Origin: Trichomonas vaginalis G3 | Taxonomy: Eukaryota; Parabasalia; Trichomonadida; Trichomonadidae | Assembly (NCBI RefSeq): GCF_026262505.1 | Contig: NC_067204.1 | Location: 25,141,300 to 25,205,299, forward strand | Reading direction: 5' to 3' | DNA: 64,000 bases | Shown: piece by piece, positions 1 to 11,328 of the stretch | Position numbering within the stretch: position 1 is the first letter of the stretch | Layout of the letters: every line of letters starts with the position of its first letter | Translations under genes and position numbers: made by a program | Notes under the pieces: model-generated | The model's database searches: none | Told to the model about the DNA's origin: nothing | What the model saw: only the letters and a program-made list of their open reading frames with translations

Positions 1-2856
1 GAGAGAGACATTAATGATGGAAACTATATTACATTCAGATTTGGTGAAAAACCACAAACTCCAACCACGTTAACGTTCTTGTCCCATGTTTCCAATGTTC
101 AAACTACAAATGGCAAAAAAATTGGTGTAATCTATATGGAAGGCAACAACAAGACCTTAAATCCTTATGTAAAGCTCGATATCCAGTCAGATTTTATCAA
201 AAACAATGTTAATCAGTTCATCGTGAAAGGATACAAAGATACTTTCACAGGAATTCGAGAAACAATGACATTCGATCTTAAATCGAACGAAGGACTCAAA
301 CTTCCTTTCGTTTACGAGCCATATACAAAGATGTCAAATTTCATATTGAATTCCGACTTTTCCTTTAAGCAATTAACATTAGATCAATTTGCAGATGACA
401 AAGTAACAGTCACTAAGACCACTTCTGGTACTGCAACTATGACTTTTGATACCATAGATTATTTACGGGACAAAGTTACATTTTATACAAGTTCTGGTGT
501 TGTTGTTTCAATTATTTTATCCAACAACTTCAACATAGTCAATAATATCCTTCCAATTCAATGGAATATGTACTATGATCAAACAAATTCAAAATATTCC
601 ATCGGAAAACTGAAATTACAGAGATTTTCAACAGATATTACAGGTAGTAACACATTGACAATCTACTTAGATCACCAACCAGGAGTTAAGTACTCAGTTG
701 AAGAAATTAAAAGTAAATTTGGTGAAAATTCTCAATACGATGTTTTAGAACTTGTTGACACTTCTAAACAGATAACAGTGTCATTCCCTAAAAATACAGG
801 AATCCCTGGTTTCCATAGTGGCCAATCAATTATGACACAAAATTCAAAAATTGTTGATTTAGTAAAAGTGACAACAATTTCAATATCTGCGGCCAAATTC
901 AAGACCTTTTATTATCACATCTGTATTGCATGGTTCGGCACAAACAACAAGTGTGATCCAGCAGCCATGGTCTATCAAATCAGCGACAAATTGGACGACA
1001 GCTCAAAAGCAAGAGATCCAACATTATTGAACACAATAATTAATTCAATTGATTTCCAAGCCGATTTGAAAGGAATCAAAATTGAGTATTACGTAATAGA
1101 CACTGCATATACTACTTTTGGATGGAATATTCCTATTTTCGATTGCACGAATACGAAACTACAAGATGCATATTCCAAAGAATTATATATTAAATCATCA
1201 GATAAAAATCATGTCAAATTTGGAATTAATGAATTGAATAAGTTTACTAATAATACATATTTGACTAATCTTAATTTCTATGATAAGACACAATACTCAG
1301 GATTCCAAAATATACAAGGACAAGTTACTTACGAACATTCTGTCTTTGATTTCGCAAATCCTCCAATTTTCCCTGCAACGACAGTTTTTGAATTCGATGT
1401 ACTTGATTTCATTCTTTTGTATGCAATTGATAAATCATTGAACTTCACTGCTATCAAGAGATTCAACATCGGACAGGCTGAAATCAAACTTGACCAAGTA
1501 GAACCATTAGAATTTGCTGGTTTGACATATGGAACACAAACAATTTTGGCAATTAGATCTGATCCAATTGAATCATATGAACCTATGAGAATGGATATAA
1601 CGGCTTCAAAGATAACAATGACTGTTGATTATTCAAATTCATTAAGGTTCGAAAACTTGAATAATTACAGATTATCTATTGCTTACAGAGGCCCAGAAAA
1701 CTTGGAAAATCCTGTCAAGTTTGAAGTGACAAATTTCAACGGTTATGCTGAATTAATCTGTGGAGATCATGGTTGGCCTGATTCATTCAGAAATACAGAA
1801 ATTATAAAACTAAATCCATATGCAACTACAGTTCCAATTAAGCTATTAAGGAATACAACAGGTCCTTTGATTACAACAGGAAAGTATCAAATTACTAATG
1901 AATTGGCATCAACAATCAAATCAAGTCAATTGAATTTGAAACTGTCAAATAATATTTCTTTCCTTCCTGATGTTGTTTTCCCTGATTTATCATTCGACGC
2001 TTTGTATTTGGATGACCACACAACAAGATTAGGTGGTTGCAAAGCTATTTTCGAAAATTTGGAGATAAGATTTAATACAATTGCCGAATTCGATGCTTTG
2101 CAAGTTAATGGAAATTTAACTGTTCTTCCTGGCGCGCAGATCAAACAAATTGAACATTCATCTGCAAAGAGAAATGGTAAAGCAATTGTTAGTAATATCT
2201 GTGATATTTTCGGTAAATATACAACAATCAAATGGAATTCTGATAGTTGGCCATTGATTATATTATCAAAAGATTGTCCTCAACAAACAGGAACAACAGA
2301 ATTCAAATTCTCTTACGATGATACAATTTTGGTCAAAACATTTAATACATCGAATTTCTACAATAACTATATGGGCGCGAACCAAAGAGCTTTCATAGAG
2401 AACTTCAAACCATCAGAAGGAACATTAAAGAACTTGCGGAAACCAGATATTTGGATTCCACCAGCAAATCCATCTAAAAACTGGAAGACTTACCAGCCAC
2501 AAATGACTGTTGATTATATTGGAGTAACAGGTACATTTTCTTTGAAAGTTACTGATGAATACAATAAAGAACACAAGGAACAGATGAGAGATATCAAACC
2601 AGATCCTGATTTCACTCCTTTGGCCGAAGAAGAATTCGGTGTAATTATGGGTAACAAAGGAAAAGGAAATGGTTTAGTAATAATCATCGTTGTTTCTCTA
2701 ATTGTTCTCATCATCGCTGGTGGTATTTGGCTTGGAATGTTCTTCAAATACAACAAGACACTTGTTCCACTGTCATCAAGTGGATACAGTTACTCTATCA
2801 GCTACTCGTGGCTCAAGAAGAATAGGAAACACAGCGATTATAGCTATTCAGTTTAA
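1..2856 (+). CDS. Large type I surface membrane protein, 5'-truncated by window edge
   Basis: The frame is open from base 1, so the true start and any signal peptide lie outside the window. About 950 codons are visible. Most of it is a Thr/Ser/Asn-rich, beta-looking extracellular region with many N-glycosylation sequons. Near the C-terminus there is one strong membrane helix (bases about 2671-2745, rich in Ile/Val/Leu), then a short cytoplasmic tail rich in Ser and Tyr with basic residues (SYSISYSW, ending YSYSV). The layout of a large ectodomain, one helix and a short tail matches the big families of trichomonad surface proteins. I see no BspA leucine-rich repeats and no GP63 HExxH motif, so I cannot name a family. 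The Tyr-rich tail could be a sorting or phosphorylation site; that is inference. Adhesion or surface antigen is possible but unproven. Confidence 0.75.
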   Translation, partial: ERDINDGNYITFRFGEKPQTPTTLTFLSHVSNVQTTNGKKIGVIYMEGNNKTLNPYVKLDIQSDFIKNNVNQFIVKGYKDTFTGIRETMTFDLKSNEGLKLPFVYEPYTKMSNFILNSDFSFKQLTLDQFADDKVTVTKTTSGTATMTFDTIDYLRDKVTFYTSSGVVVSIILSNNFNIVNNILPIQWNMYYDQTNSKYSIGKLKLQRFSTDITGSNTLTIYLDHQPGVKYSVEEIKSKFGENSQYDVLELVDTSKQITVSFPKNTGIPGFHSGQSIMTQNSKIVDLVKVTTISISAAKFKTFYYHICIAWFGTNNKCDPAAMVYQISDKLDDSSKARDPTLLNTIINSIDFQADLKGIKIEYYVIDTAYTTFGWNIPIFDCTNTKLQDAYSKELYIKSSDKNHVKFGINELNKFTNNTYLTNLNFYDKTQYSGFQNIQGQVTYEHSVFDFANPPIFPATTVFEFDVLDFILLYAIDKSLNFTAIKRFNIGQAEIKLDQVEPLEFAGLTYGTQTILAIRSDPIESYEPMRMDITASKITMTVDYSNSLRFENLNNYRLSIAYRGPENLENPVKFEVTNFNGYAELICGDHGWPDSFRNTEIIKLNPYATTVPIKLLRNTTGPLITTGKYQITNELASTIKSSQLNLKLSNNISFLPDVVFPDLSFDALYLDDHTTRLGGCKAIFENLEIRFNTIAEFDALQVNGNLTVLPGAQIKQIEHSSAKRNGKAIVSNICDIFGKYTTIKWNSDSWPLIILSKDCPQQTGTTEFKFSYDDTILVKTFNTSNFYNNYMGANQRAFIENFKPSEGTLKNLRKPDIWIPPANPSKNWKTYQPQMTVDYIGVTGTFSLKVTDEYNKEHKEQMRDIKPDPDFTPLAEEEFGVIMGNKGKGNGLVIIIVVSLIVLIIAGGIWLGMFFKYNKTLVPLSSSGYSYSISYSWLKKNRKHSDYSYSV

Positions 2857-2877
2857 TCTCTATATAATATTAATTTT

Positions 2878-5153
2878 TTAAGGATACCCTTACATTGCGT
2901 AGTTAGAAAGAGAATATGATATTGTCATGATTGCTAAAGTTTTAGGCTCCAGAAATGAATATACATCAAACTGAAACAATTGATAAATTGAATGAACTTT
3001 TGAGAGGTTCTCAAATAAAAAAAATTATCTAATTTTTTACAATATTACTATTATTTTATCCACATATGTATATATAGTAATTTGAGAAAACTTTTAGGAA
3101 AAAATAAGTTTAATAAAAATCTGAATTTTACTTGTTGTGGGATTGTTATTAATTGACACTCCAGACGTATTACTAATAGTTATGCGTATGCAATTAAAGT
3201 ATTTCTGATGGACAAAATGTGAGATTTATATCAGATAATTCATTTCTACTATTAAGTTATTCATTTATGAGTTTGCACTTATTCGCACTAAATAAATAAC
3301 TATTAAAAATTGTTTTAATTAATTGACACCATATAATAGAGTGAATTTTGTTTGATCAAACAACAATAGATGATAGATATAAAGCCAAGAAACTTGCTAT
3401 TAATATGCTCTACTTGCTATTTCAATAAGTATGATATTTTCTAAATGTTCGTTCAGATAACTTAGTTATATTAAGTCAAAATTTGAAATTTTAATAGCAC
3501 ATATATTAAAAATAATTATTATTCATAAAAGATTAATGAAATAGTAAAAAAATCAATCAAATTATAAAAATACAACATTTAGAAGAATTCTTATTATCCT
3601 TCAAAAAGTCAGTATTCTGCTGTAATTTTCTACAACATTGTAGTTATTGCACTTTGTCTATGGATTTGTATATATGTTATATATAAATTATATATCTAAA
3701 CTGCCCATAAGTGCAATTTTTATATAAATTGTTTATTTCTTTAACAATTTCATATGAAATATGCTTTTTAAGCGTATCAAAGCTGTGTTCTTAATGTGCA
3801 TGGATATATCAAGAAAATGTCGAAAAAAATGTGAATTCACAAATTCACTGAATTTTCACCGTTTTTGAATTTTGCTACAGCACTAATATTAAATAATACT
3901 AAAATCTTCTGTCTTTGTAAAAGAATAAATTCTGACAAAAAGTGCTCGTTTAAATTTAATGATCATCTGTATGACTAAGTGGTAAAAAGTGTTTATGACC
4001 AAAAAAGGGTTACATGCTTAGTCTATTTTTCTGACAGGATACTCTAGATTTACATGATCTCTATTTCATATCTCCGTTTTTAGATTCTTCGACAGATTTT
4101 ATGATAGAAAACCAAGATTAACAAATTTCCAGCATGTTAATGAAGAAATCTGCAGCTACCCTCAATATTATTTCAATAATCAGTATCGTTTCTCTTACAA
4201 TTTTATTTTTTTCTCAATAATTTAACAAGAAATAACAATACACACTTGGTTTTACGTATAAAAGCTAAGTGTCGAACTTAATCAACTTTACTTACTTAGC
4301 AAATGAATATTTTTGTGGTTGCGAGTTCTGAATGCTGAAGTTTTAGATTTCTCTATAAATGATATCATTGCACTTACAATGTTGTTCCAGCCTATCGCAT
4401 AAATCATAGAAAATCCAAAAAAAAAATAATATAAAGAATTCATGTCATGAAGTTCAAAAAATACCCGTGTAACATTAAAATTTGTTATGCATAATACATT
4501 TTAGCTATTATTGATTTTTTTTTTTAATTTTCGAGAAATTGAATGGTGAGTCCGATAGAGAAATTTTTAAAAAATCCTAGTGCTCATAGAAGTAATTTCC
4601 CTCGTCTCCCATACTTCCAAATGTATGCATATGACATAAACTTTTATGCATTACACAAGTGGCCAATAATATCTATAGAGTAAAAATTAGAAATTTAATT
4701 TTTTTATATGATAGTTATATTTCAGATTTGCGAGCGTAACTTTTTTCTCCATGGCATACTTGTTTTAAGAGCAAATGATCAAAATCGTCCTTCAATTATT
4801 GAAGGAGCTGATATCTTTTGAAAATTGAATTGAAAGGGTATTCAATTTTCAAATTTCCTCTCAATTTTGGAAACATATCAACTCTATGAATTAACAATTA
4901 TGTGCCTTCACAGTTTATCAGTCATATAAGGTGCTTATAAAGAAAAAAGTTACGCTCGCAAAATATGTTTTTATATAGATTTCACATAAAATAATTATGT
5001 AATTTCTAAAAAGAATATTTTTGTTCTTGAATATTAAAGTGTATTGTAGTTTAAAAAGTTTTAAATATGTTGCTAAAATTTCAGGTTTATAGCTCATGTC
5101 TAGCATGACTTCTTTGTATGCGCAAAAAATCTGACACGTAAGGGTATCCTTAA
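2878..5153. mobile_element. Non-autonomous TTAA-flanked DNA transposon (Kolobok/piggyBac-type target)
   Basis: Both ends carry TTAA followed by matching inverted termini: TTAAGGATACCCTTAC at 2878-2893 and its reverse complement at 5138-5153. Inside about 16 bp the ends diverge. The 2.3-kb interior is very AT-rich and has no convincing open frame (the longest is about 60 codons), so it is non-autonomous or decayed. It begins TTAAGG like the transposase-bearing element at 10939-13946, so a Kolobok-type origin is likely. It accounts for most of the gap between the membrane protein and the Sec7 gene. Confidence 0.7.
4727..4962. repeat. 236-bp inverted-repeat unit nested in the TTAA element
   Basis: A perfect 22-bp inverted repeat (arms 4727-4748 and 4941-4962, starting TTTGCGAGCGTAAC) encloses about 190 bp. 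It sits inside the larger TTAA-flanked element. I could not find a clear target duplication beside it, so it is either a nested MITE or an internal fold-back of the host element. Confidence 0.55.
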
Positions 5154-5774
5154 TGTGAAATAAAATTTAAAATGTAGATATATAAACTTATTATTTTTAC
5201 ATAATATTGTTCATATGCCATCATAATGTAGTTTGTAATACTTTAATTGTATAGATAATCAGAATTCAAATAGAAAATGTTAAGGTCCAAGCAAAAATAT
5301 ATAAATGTATGTATCAACTATTCTTATGATATTCATTAAGCAGATCATCTTTAAGTGAATCTAGTTTATGATACAATTAAACATATATATATAATAAAAC
5401 AACAAAAGTTTGTGTTGAAGAACCAAATGTTTTATGCGTGTATTAGTACCTCATTATTGTATTACATTTTTGCTTTGATTATTTAAATAATTTGAAATTA
5501 TTCGAGAAAATCACTGGAATTGCTGACATATCAAGATGGAATTGAAATACTGAAGGATTTTAAATAGTATTTTGATGAGTATTTCATATGTATGATCGCA
5601 TCCAAGATTGCAAATTCACCGGTGTAAAGGTTCCAACGAAAACAATTGAATTTCTTAAAAATATATGTTATATAGGTCTTGATTCTGAAATGTTAGTTAT
5701 GTAAAAGAACTGTCATCTAAAATTTTCATTGTAAAATTTGAAATGTCAAAAATTTTTTCGAAGTAAAAAAAAAT

Positions 5775-8700
5775 ATGCATCATCATTTATTTGTATCGGA
5801 CGAAATCCATGCAGTAGATTCAGTCTTACGAGAGATTAAGGATGATCCTCGGATTGAAGACATTAAGCGTGGCCTTTTTTCCCTGAAATCAACTTTATGG
5901 ATTAAACCTCTTGAAGAGCAAAGTATTTCAGACGTTTTACAACCATTTTTGTCAATATTAGACTACAAAGATATTAATGAAACAATTGCTGTCACAGTAT
6001 TCAAGTCATTACATCGAATAACTCATCATAAAGTGTGTTCAGATATAGAAAAAGGAGATTTCATGGCATCCAATCTACTTAAAATTTTCAATCGTCACAC
6101 TAATCATCCGAATTTTAACATTTATGCTGTAAATACCTTTCAAATTATTTATGAATTAACACAAGGACAAAAGGTCAGTCCGCAAGTTGCAATAAATTCT
6201 CTCGAATGTCTCATTGAACACTATCCAAATCTTAAATTACCATTAATTTTGCCTTATAGTTTTTCTATTTTGGCAAATAGCATGGCTATGGTTGCAATCC
6301 CTTTATCAACGGATTTACTTGGATATCTAATTAACATGTCTCGCTATGGTGTTCCCGTACAAAGAGCTCTTTGCATAGAAATACTCGCAGCTATATCAGC
6401 ATCACCAGATATCGACATAAATCTCATGAGACCGGCATCGGCAGCATTACTAGTTGACTCTCTCAACAATCCAGACCGTACATATTTCGTTCCTGTTTTA
6501 AGATTATTTTTTATTCTGTTTTCACGCAGCTGGGACGATCATCTCATAGAATTTGGTACATGCATTGACTTACTACTATCATTTATTAACTCAAAAACAC
6601 ATAATGCCGATTTAAGAGCAGATACTTTTGAATTATTAGCAGATTTCGCAGCAATTCCCAATTTTATCAAACAATTATACTCAAACTTCAATCAGAGAGA
6701 CGCTTTACCGAATCTTTCTGATATTTTCCTGCAAACAATTTGCACAATTGCAGGATCTGACTCAGAAATCAAAGTTTCAAGGCAATTGGCCATCGGAGTA
6801 GTCTCAAGTATCGTTGGCCAACTTTCTGATTTCAGACATCGCTCGCAATCCACTTTTATTGATAGTTTAGATTTTAATGAAGAGAATCGTGTACTAAAAA
6901 CTTACAAAACAGATGTAGACAGTCTCCTACAAGGCTTCAATACCGATATGACCCCTCAAGTCGCCGCTCACCACCTTCTTTCCATAGGAACAAACCCCGA
7001 CCAACTTGGTATTTTTTTTTCAAAGAACGATAATTTTTCCCTCAATTGTTTGGATGAATTTCTGAGCCTCTTAAAATTGAGAGGTCTTCCATTTGAAATG
7101 GCCATTCGTGTCTATTTGACTGTTATTCACTTCCCAGGTGAAGGGCAAGTTATTGACAGAGCCTGTGAACATTTTGCGAAAAATTTTTACAAAAAAAACA
7201 AAAATTTATTTTTCAAAACGGAAGCATCAGTTCACATTCTCTGTTTTGCATGGCTAATGGTTCATACATCCCTACACAATACAAGTGTTACCGAGAAGAC
7301 AACGCAAGAGTCATTTAGATCGATGTTAAAAGGCCAAAACGAAGATGAAGATTTCGAAGAAGATTTTTTGAATTATTTATACGAAGACATCCAAAAACAT
7401 CCATTATTTACAGAACTAAACAACCAGATGAGAACCCCTGAGTACTGGTTCATCACCGAACAGCGCGAGACAGTTCTAAATCTCAGGAAAAACACAGGTT
7501 ACGAAATGGGAGTCACCGCTGCTTTATTCGAAAAAACATGGAGATACGCGGCATCTGTTTTTTCAGACCTTTTCCAAAGTGGTCAAGAACAATCAGTTGA
7601 TGCTTTTACTTCAAGTGTTCAAATAGCATCAACATTCCATGAAACTCATATAATTGATAACGTATTCAAAACTTTCTGTGCTTTTTCGGTCACTTCACTT
7701 AACGGTGAATTATCACTTCGTGCCATTGAATTTGTTTTGAGAATAGCTATAAGTTACGGTCAGGATATTTCGGATTGGTCACCTTTCTTGTCACTTTTAG
7801 CACGTTATTTCCAACATGGTACTATTCCAAGTTTAATGTGTACTTATAAAGACATAGTTAATGGCAGCTTTGTATTGATTAATCCCGCTATGTTTACTTT
7901 GCAAAAAGAGAATGTTGAAGTGACATTTTCTATAAACAGAAGACAAAGAAGTCATTCAAGTGTTTCTCAAAACATAAATGACACAAATCTCGCAATGATG
8001 ATGAAAAACTTGAATCCTGAAATGATAGCACAAGCAAGCCGTTCTTTCCCTGTAAACTCTGTACAATGCATGCTCAGGGATTTCAATAACTCTTGTTCTT
8101 TGTCAAGAGTTTCTTCTGATGCTGCAATTGCAACGTCACTTTTTTTGATAAATTTCGGATGTCAAATTATTAAATACAATGCAGATAGAGTTGAAGAGAT
8201 AGATGCCTACAAACTCTTCGATATAGCTGCACATGTTTGCGCTGTTGTTAATAGACCACAAGCAATGCAATCAATTATTTGTATATTTTTGCCAATTTTT
8301 GATTTCATTTCTCCGAAAATTTTCATCAAAGGGCCAAGTTTGTCAAGGATGTTCTCACAGAGAAAGTTCATACAGCAGAACATCGAATACAACATTCTTT
8401 TCTTGAGATTGTTACTTGAAAAAGAGTTTTATCATCCTTCTCTTTTCAAAATGATAACTTGTCCAACTGATTCCGTTGTTTTGTGGGATTTGTTTATAAC
8501 TATTGAGTCTAAAATACCAAAAACATCTTTAGAATGCTTGGAATGCGTTGCGTTTTTGGTTGCAGGAAACAAAGTTCTACAAATAACTGAAATTGAAAAC
8601 CGTTTACAAAAAATTCAAAATAATGAAAACGTGACAAATGTATTCAATATTTTGATGAATGCCACGATGAATTGCAGCGAAAAGATGAAGAGGTTCTCAA

Positions 8701-9002
8701 TGATGATGATGTCTTTTTGCCAGATAGAGAACAAAGTTGATTTATTGACTGCGGAATTCGAACCAAGTTGGTTGGATTTCTTGAAAATGTCAATAGAATT
8801 CGAATACAAAGATAAAAGGCTTTTCGAATTCATTGACAAAGTTTTGTTAAAATTCAAAGAAAATGAAGAATTTGTCAACAAAACTAAAACATTTTACTCT
8901 GTTTTGAAGAGAGAAAATGACTTGAATGAGAATAATACACCGCAGAATGAAAGAAGAAGTTACTTGTATCATATTGCTAGAACATTAACTACTATTATTT
9001 GA
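5775..9002 (+). CDS. Sec7-domain Arf guanine-nucleotide exchange factor (GBF/BIG-like)
   Basis: This 1075-residue protein is predicted to load GTP onto Arf GTPases at Golgi or endosome membranes. The Sec7 domain lies at about residues 380-570. It shows the diagnostic run FPGEGQVIDRACEHF, in which the catalytic glutamate finger is Glu456, and the later hydrophobic motif (FAWLMVHTSLHN) that forms the Arf groove. The N-terminal 380 residues and the C-terminal half are helical and HEAT-like, as in the DCB/HUS and HDS regions of large Arf exchange factors, but the protein is shorter than most GBF1/BIG members. The ATG chosen follows an A-rich leader and no upstream in-frame ATG is evident. No PH domain is visible, so a cytohesin type is unlikely. 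The family call is firm; the subfamily is inferred. Confidence 0.85.
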   Translation: MHHHLFVSDEIHAVDSVLREIKDDPRIEDIKRGLFSLKSTLWIKPLEEQSISDVLQPFLSILDYKDINETIAVTVFKSLHRITHHKVCSDIEKGDFMASNLLKIFNRHTNHPNFNIYAVNTFQIIYELTQGQKVSPQVAINSLECLIEHYPNLKLPLILPYSFSILANSMAMVAIPLSTDLLGYLINMSRYGVPVQRALCIEILAAISASPDIDINLMRPASAALLVDSLNNPDRTYFVPVLRLFFILFSRSWDDHLIEFGTCIDLLLSFINSKTHNADLRADTFELLADFAAIPNFIKQLYSNFNQRDALPNLSDIFLQTICTIAGSDSEIKVSRQLAIGVVSSIVGQLSDFRHRSQSTFIDSLDFNEENRVLKTYKTDVDSLLQGFNTDMTPQVAAHHLLSIGTNPDQLGIFFSKNDNFSLNCLDEFLSLLKLRGLPFEMAIRVYLTVIHFPGEGQVIDRACEHFAKNFYKKNKNLFFKTEASVHILCFAWLMVHTSLHNTSVTEKTTQESFRSMLKGQNEDEDFEEDFLNYLYEDIQKHPLFTELNNQMRTPEYWFITEQRETVLNLRKNTGYEMGVTAALFEKTWRYAASVFSDLFQSGQEQSVDAFTSSVQIASTFHETHIIDNVFKTFCAFSVTSLNGELSLRAIEFVLRIAISYGQDISDWSPFLSLLARYFQHGTIPSLMCTYKDIVNGSFVLINPAMFTLQKENVEVTFSINRRQRSHSSVSQNINDTNLAMMMKNLNPEMIAQASRSFPVNSVQCMLRDFNNSCSLSRVSSDAAIATSLFLINFGCQIIKYNADRVEEIDAYKLFDIAAHVCAVVNRPQAMQSIICIFLPIFDFISPKIFIKGPSLSRMFSQRKFIQQNIEYNILFLRLLLEKEFYHPSLFKMITCPTDSVVLWDLFITIESKIPKTSLECLECVAFLVAGNKVLQITEIENRLQKIQNNENVTNVFNILMNATMNCSEKMKRFSMMMMSFCQIENKVDLLTAEFEPSWLDFLKMSIEFEYKDKRLFEFIDKVLLKFKENEEFVNKTKTFYSVLKRENDLNENNTPQNERRSYLYHIARTLTTII

Positions 9003-9626
9003 TTTTATTTATATATTTATATATATTTTGTTTGTTTTTTAAAAAAAGAAACTTTTATTTAAAGATGCACTTACTACTTTCTGACATGCTAGCATAATAT
9101 CAATATATCTTTATTGTAATTACAAAAAAAGTATTGCATTAACATAAGGTACTATGCAGTGATTTAAAATAACTTTTTCCCGAACAAAATTATTTGAAGA
9201 AAAAGCTGGAGTGCCAAAAAATTGAGAGAATGTCAGAAATTATTGATTTTAAATTACGCCCATTTGACATCATATCAATTTTTATATGACATCAATGATT
9301 GTTTAGCATAGAAACTGGAATCATCTGCAAAGGATTTCTAAATCTGAATGCTTTTATGAACAAAAGCAACAATGACTCTAATCTCACCGCAAACCATTTG
9401 ATGAATTACAAATCAATTTCTTTCAAATTTTAGCAAAACTCTCACATTTTGAAATAAATTTTGGAACTTTTTCGTTGAAAAAGCAAAAGTGACTAAATTT
9501 TTTAAAAATTTAATATCATTTTTAAATAATTTTAATGAGTGTATATATTTAATTAGAGAGCAATTCTTTCTCTCAAATTCGAATAAAAGATATTGTAAAT
9601 TAAAATGGCACTTTTTAAAATTTATA
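9003..9626. other. AT-rich intergenic spacer
   Basis: About 620 bases between the Sec7 gene and the armadillo-like gene. I see no gene, tRNA or inverted-repeat termini in it. Short open frames on the minus strand here are not supported. Confidence 0.5.
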
Positions 9627-10899
9627 ATGAACATTTACAAAACAGATGATATGGTAAAAAACTTTTATCCTGATATCCTTAATAATTATCATGATCTTTA
9701 CAGTTACCCAATAGGTGTGATTCAAAATAACGAATCCTGTGTTGATTTGTCGAATTATATTAATTTTGATTTGCTCTCGGACCTGATTGCAATCTTGAAA
9801 TCAGAAGAATGTATTGTTCGTTCCGATGTTCTCGAAAATATTTATATTTTAACAAAGTTTGACAAAGTCATTGAATTTCTTAATCATCGAGATATATACA
9901 ATTGCATTAAGTCAAGATGATTTGCAAAAAGACAACTATATTGCGATTAGGATCCTCACAAGATTACTTCCTCATGTTGATAACAATGAAATATATTTAA
10001 CAGATCACCCAATCGATGAATTCCGTTTTCTTAGTGAACCAGATGAAGTTGTTCCACTCTTCGCCAAATTAATAGAACTTAATCCAAATCAAGATAATTT
10101 TAGATCAAGAGCTCAATTTATTTACGAAAAAACAGAATTTGATTGCTATAAAGACATAGTCATGATTTTGAAAAGTATTTTACCTGTTTATCCAGGAGAG
10201 ATTAACTTTCTTATCGCACTAGCGACACCAGATTTACCATGTTTCTTGAGAAGGCTCACAGTACGTATCCTTCGTGATGATGAGATAGAAGAAGACATTG
10301 AGAGCTTGACTGGTTTAATGGAAGCTTTTATAGTTCCTTTAACAAGTAATATCAAGATCAACGAAGACGTATTTTTAATTATTCAAGAAACCAATTTGGT
10401 TTGCAATGCCTTTAGATATTTCATGTACATAGATTGTGATAATGACTTTCAGTGGAGTGCCAGTCGGTTCTTCGAGATTTGTACTTCTCACGATTTTTTA
10501 CATAAAGAAGCATTGTATTCAGTCACAGACTGTGATTTTACTGATATTGTTGACACGTCTCACAATCGCGAATTTGAGCAGCAGATACATTTCATTGTAA
10601 TTATTTCTAATCTAATCCAACAACTCGGATATAATGCAGCAGAACTAGCCATTGAGTATGACATACTCACATTGATAAGTTCTTTCATTCCAGATCACAT
10701 TCAATATGCTTTGAATGCTCTTGACGTGCTTATTGAAAAGTACGTTGAAAAAGATCATGGAAAAACCATCTGTGATCTTATTGGTGAAACTAGCATCATG
10801 CAAGATTTGAAGGATGTTACAGAAGTTAATGACAATGACGACGAATTCGACATGATCATTAATTTTGTCAATCATTTCAACAACTTAGCAAATAACTGA
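9627..10899 (+). pseudogene. Armadillo/HEAT-like protein gene with a frameshift
   Basis: Two overlapping frames together look like one helical-repeat protein of about 420 residues. The first frame is best started at the ATG at 9627 and ends at 9918-9920. The second is open from about 9859 and ends at 10899. Protein character (alternating amphipathic helices, Leu/Ile/Asp-rich) continues across the junction, so a single-base shift between about 9880 and 9915 separates them. This could be a real mutation, making the gene a pseudogene, or a sequencing error. The final residues (EFD..I.NF.N...LANN) recur in a relic at 40151-40209, so the gene belongs to a duplicated family. It resembles importin/catenin-type scaffolds only in general architecture; I cannot assign a function. 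Confidence 0.6.
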
Positions 10900-11328
10900 G
10901 TAAAGTAATTCACAATTGTTTACTTCTCAACATATTCCTTAAGGGTATAGTAAACTCAAAATTCTAGAGTTTTGAGAGTGCCAATAAACTCTATAGGCCT
11001 ATATATATCTATATTTTAAAGGAGAGGTTACGCCATAATATTTGATATTATAAATTATTAATTCAAAATAAAAGTAGAAAATGAAACTAATTTTATTCTA
11101 ACCTATATAAATATATCAATAATCTAAAATGATTATAGTCTGAACTATATTTTACCAGATTATCAAATATAAGAGAAATGAAATAAGGCATAAAAATATC
11201 ATAGCATAATTATTGGATAAATGCATTAATAAATTATTTATATCATAATGAAAAAAAATCAAAATAAGAAAATGAGCATAATAATAATTTAATTAAAAAC
11301 AAAAACAATAAATAAAATGTAATTTTCG

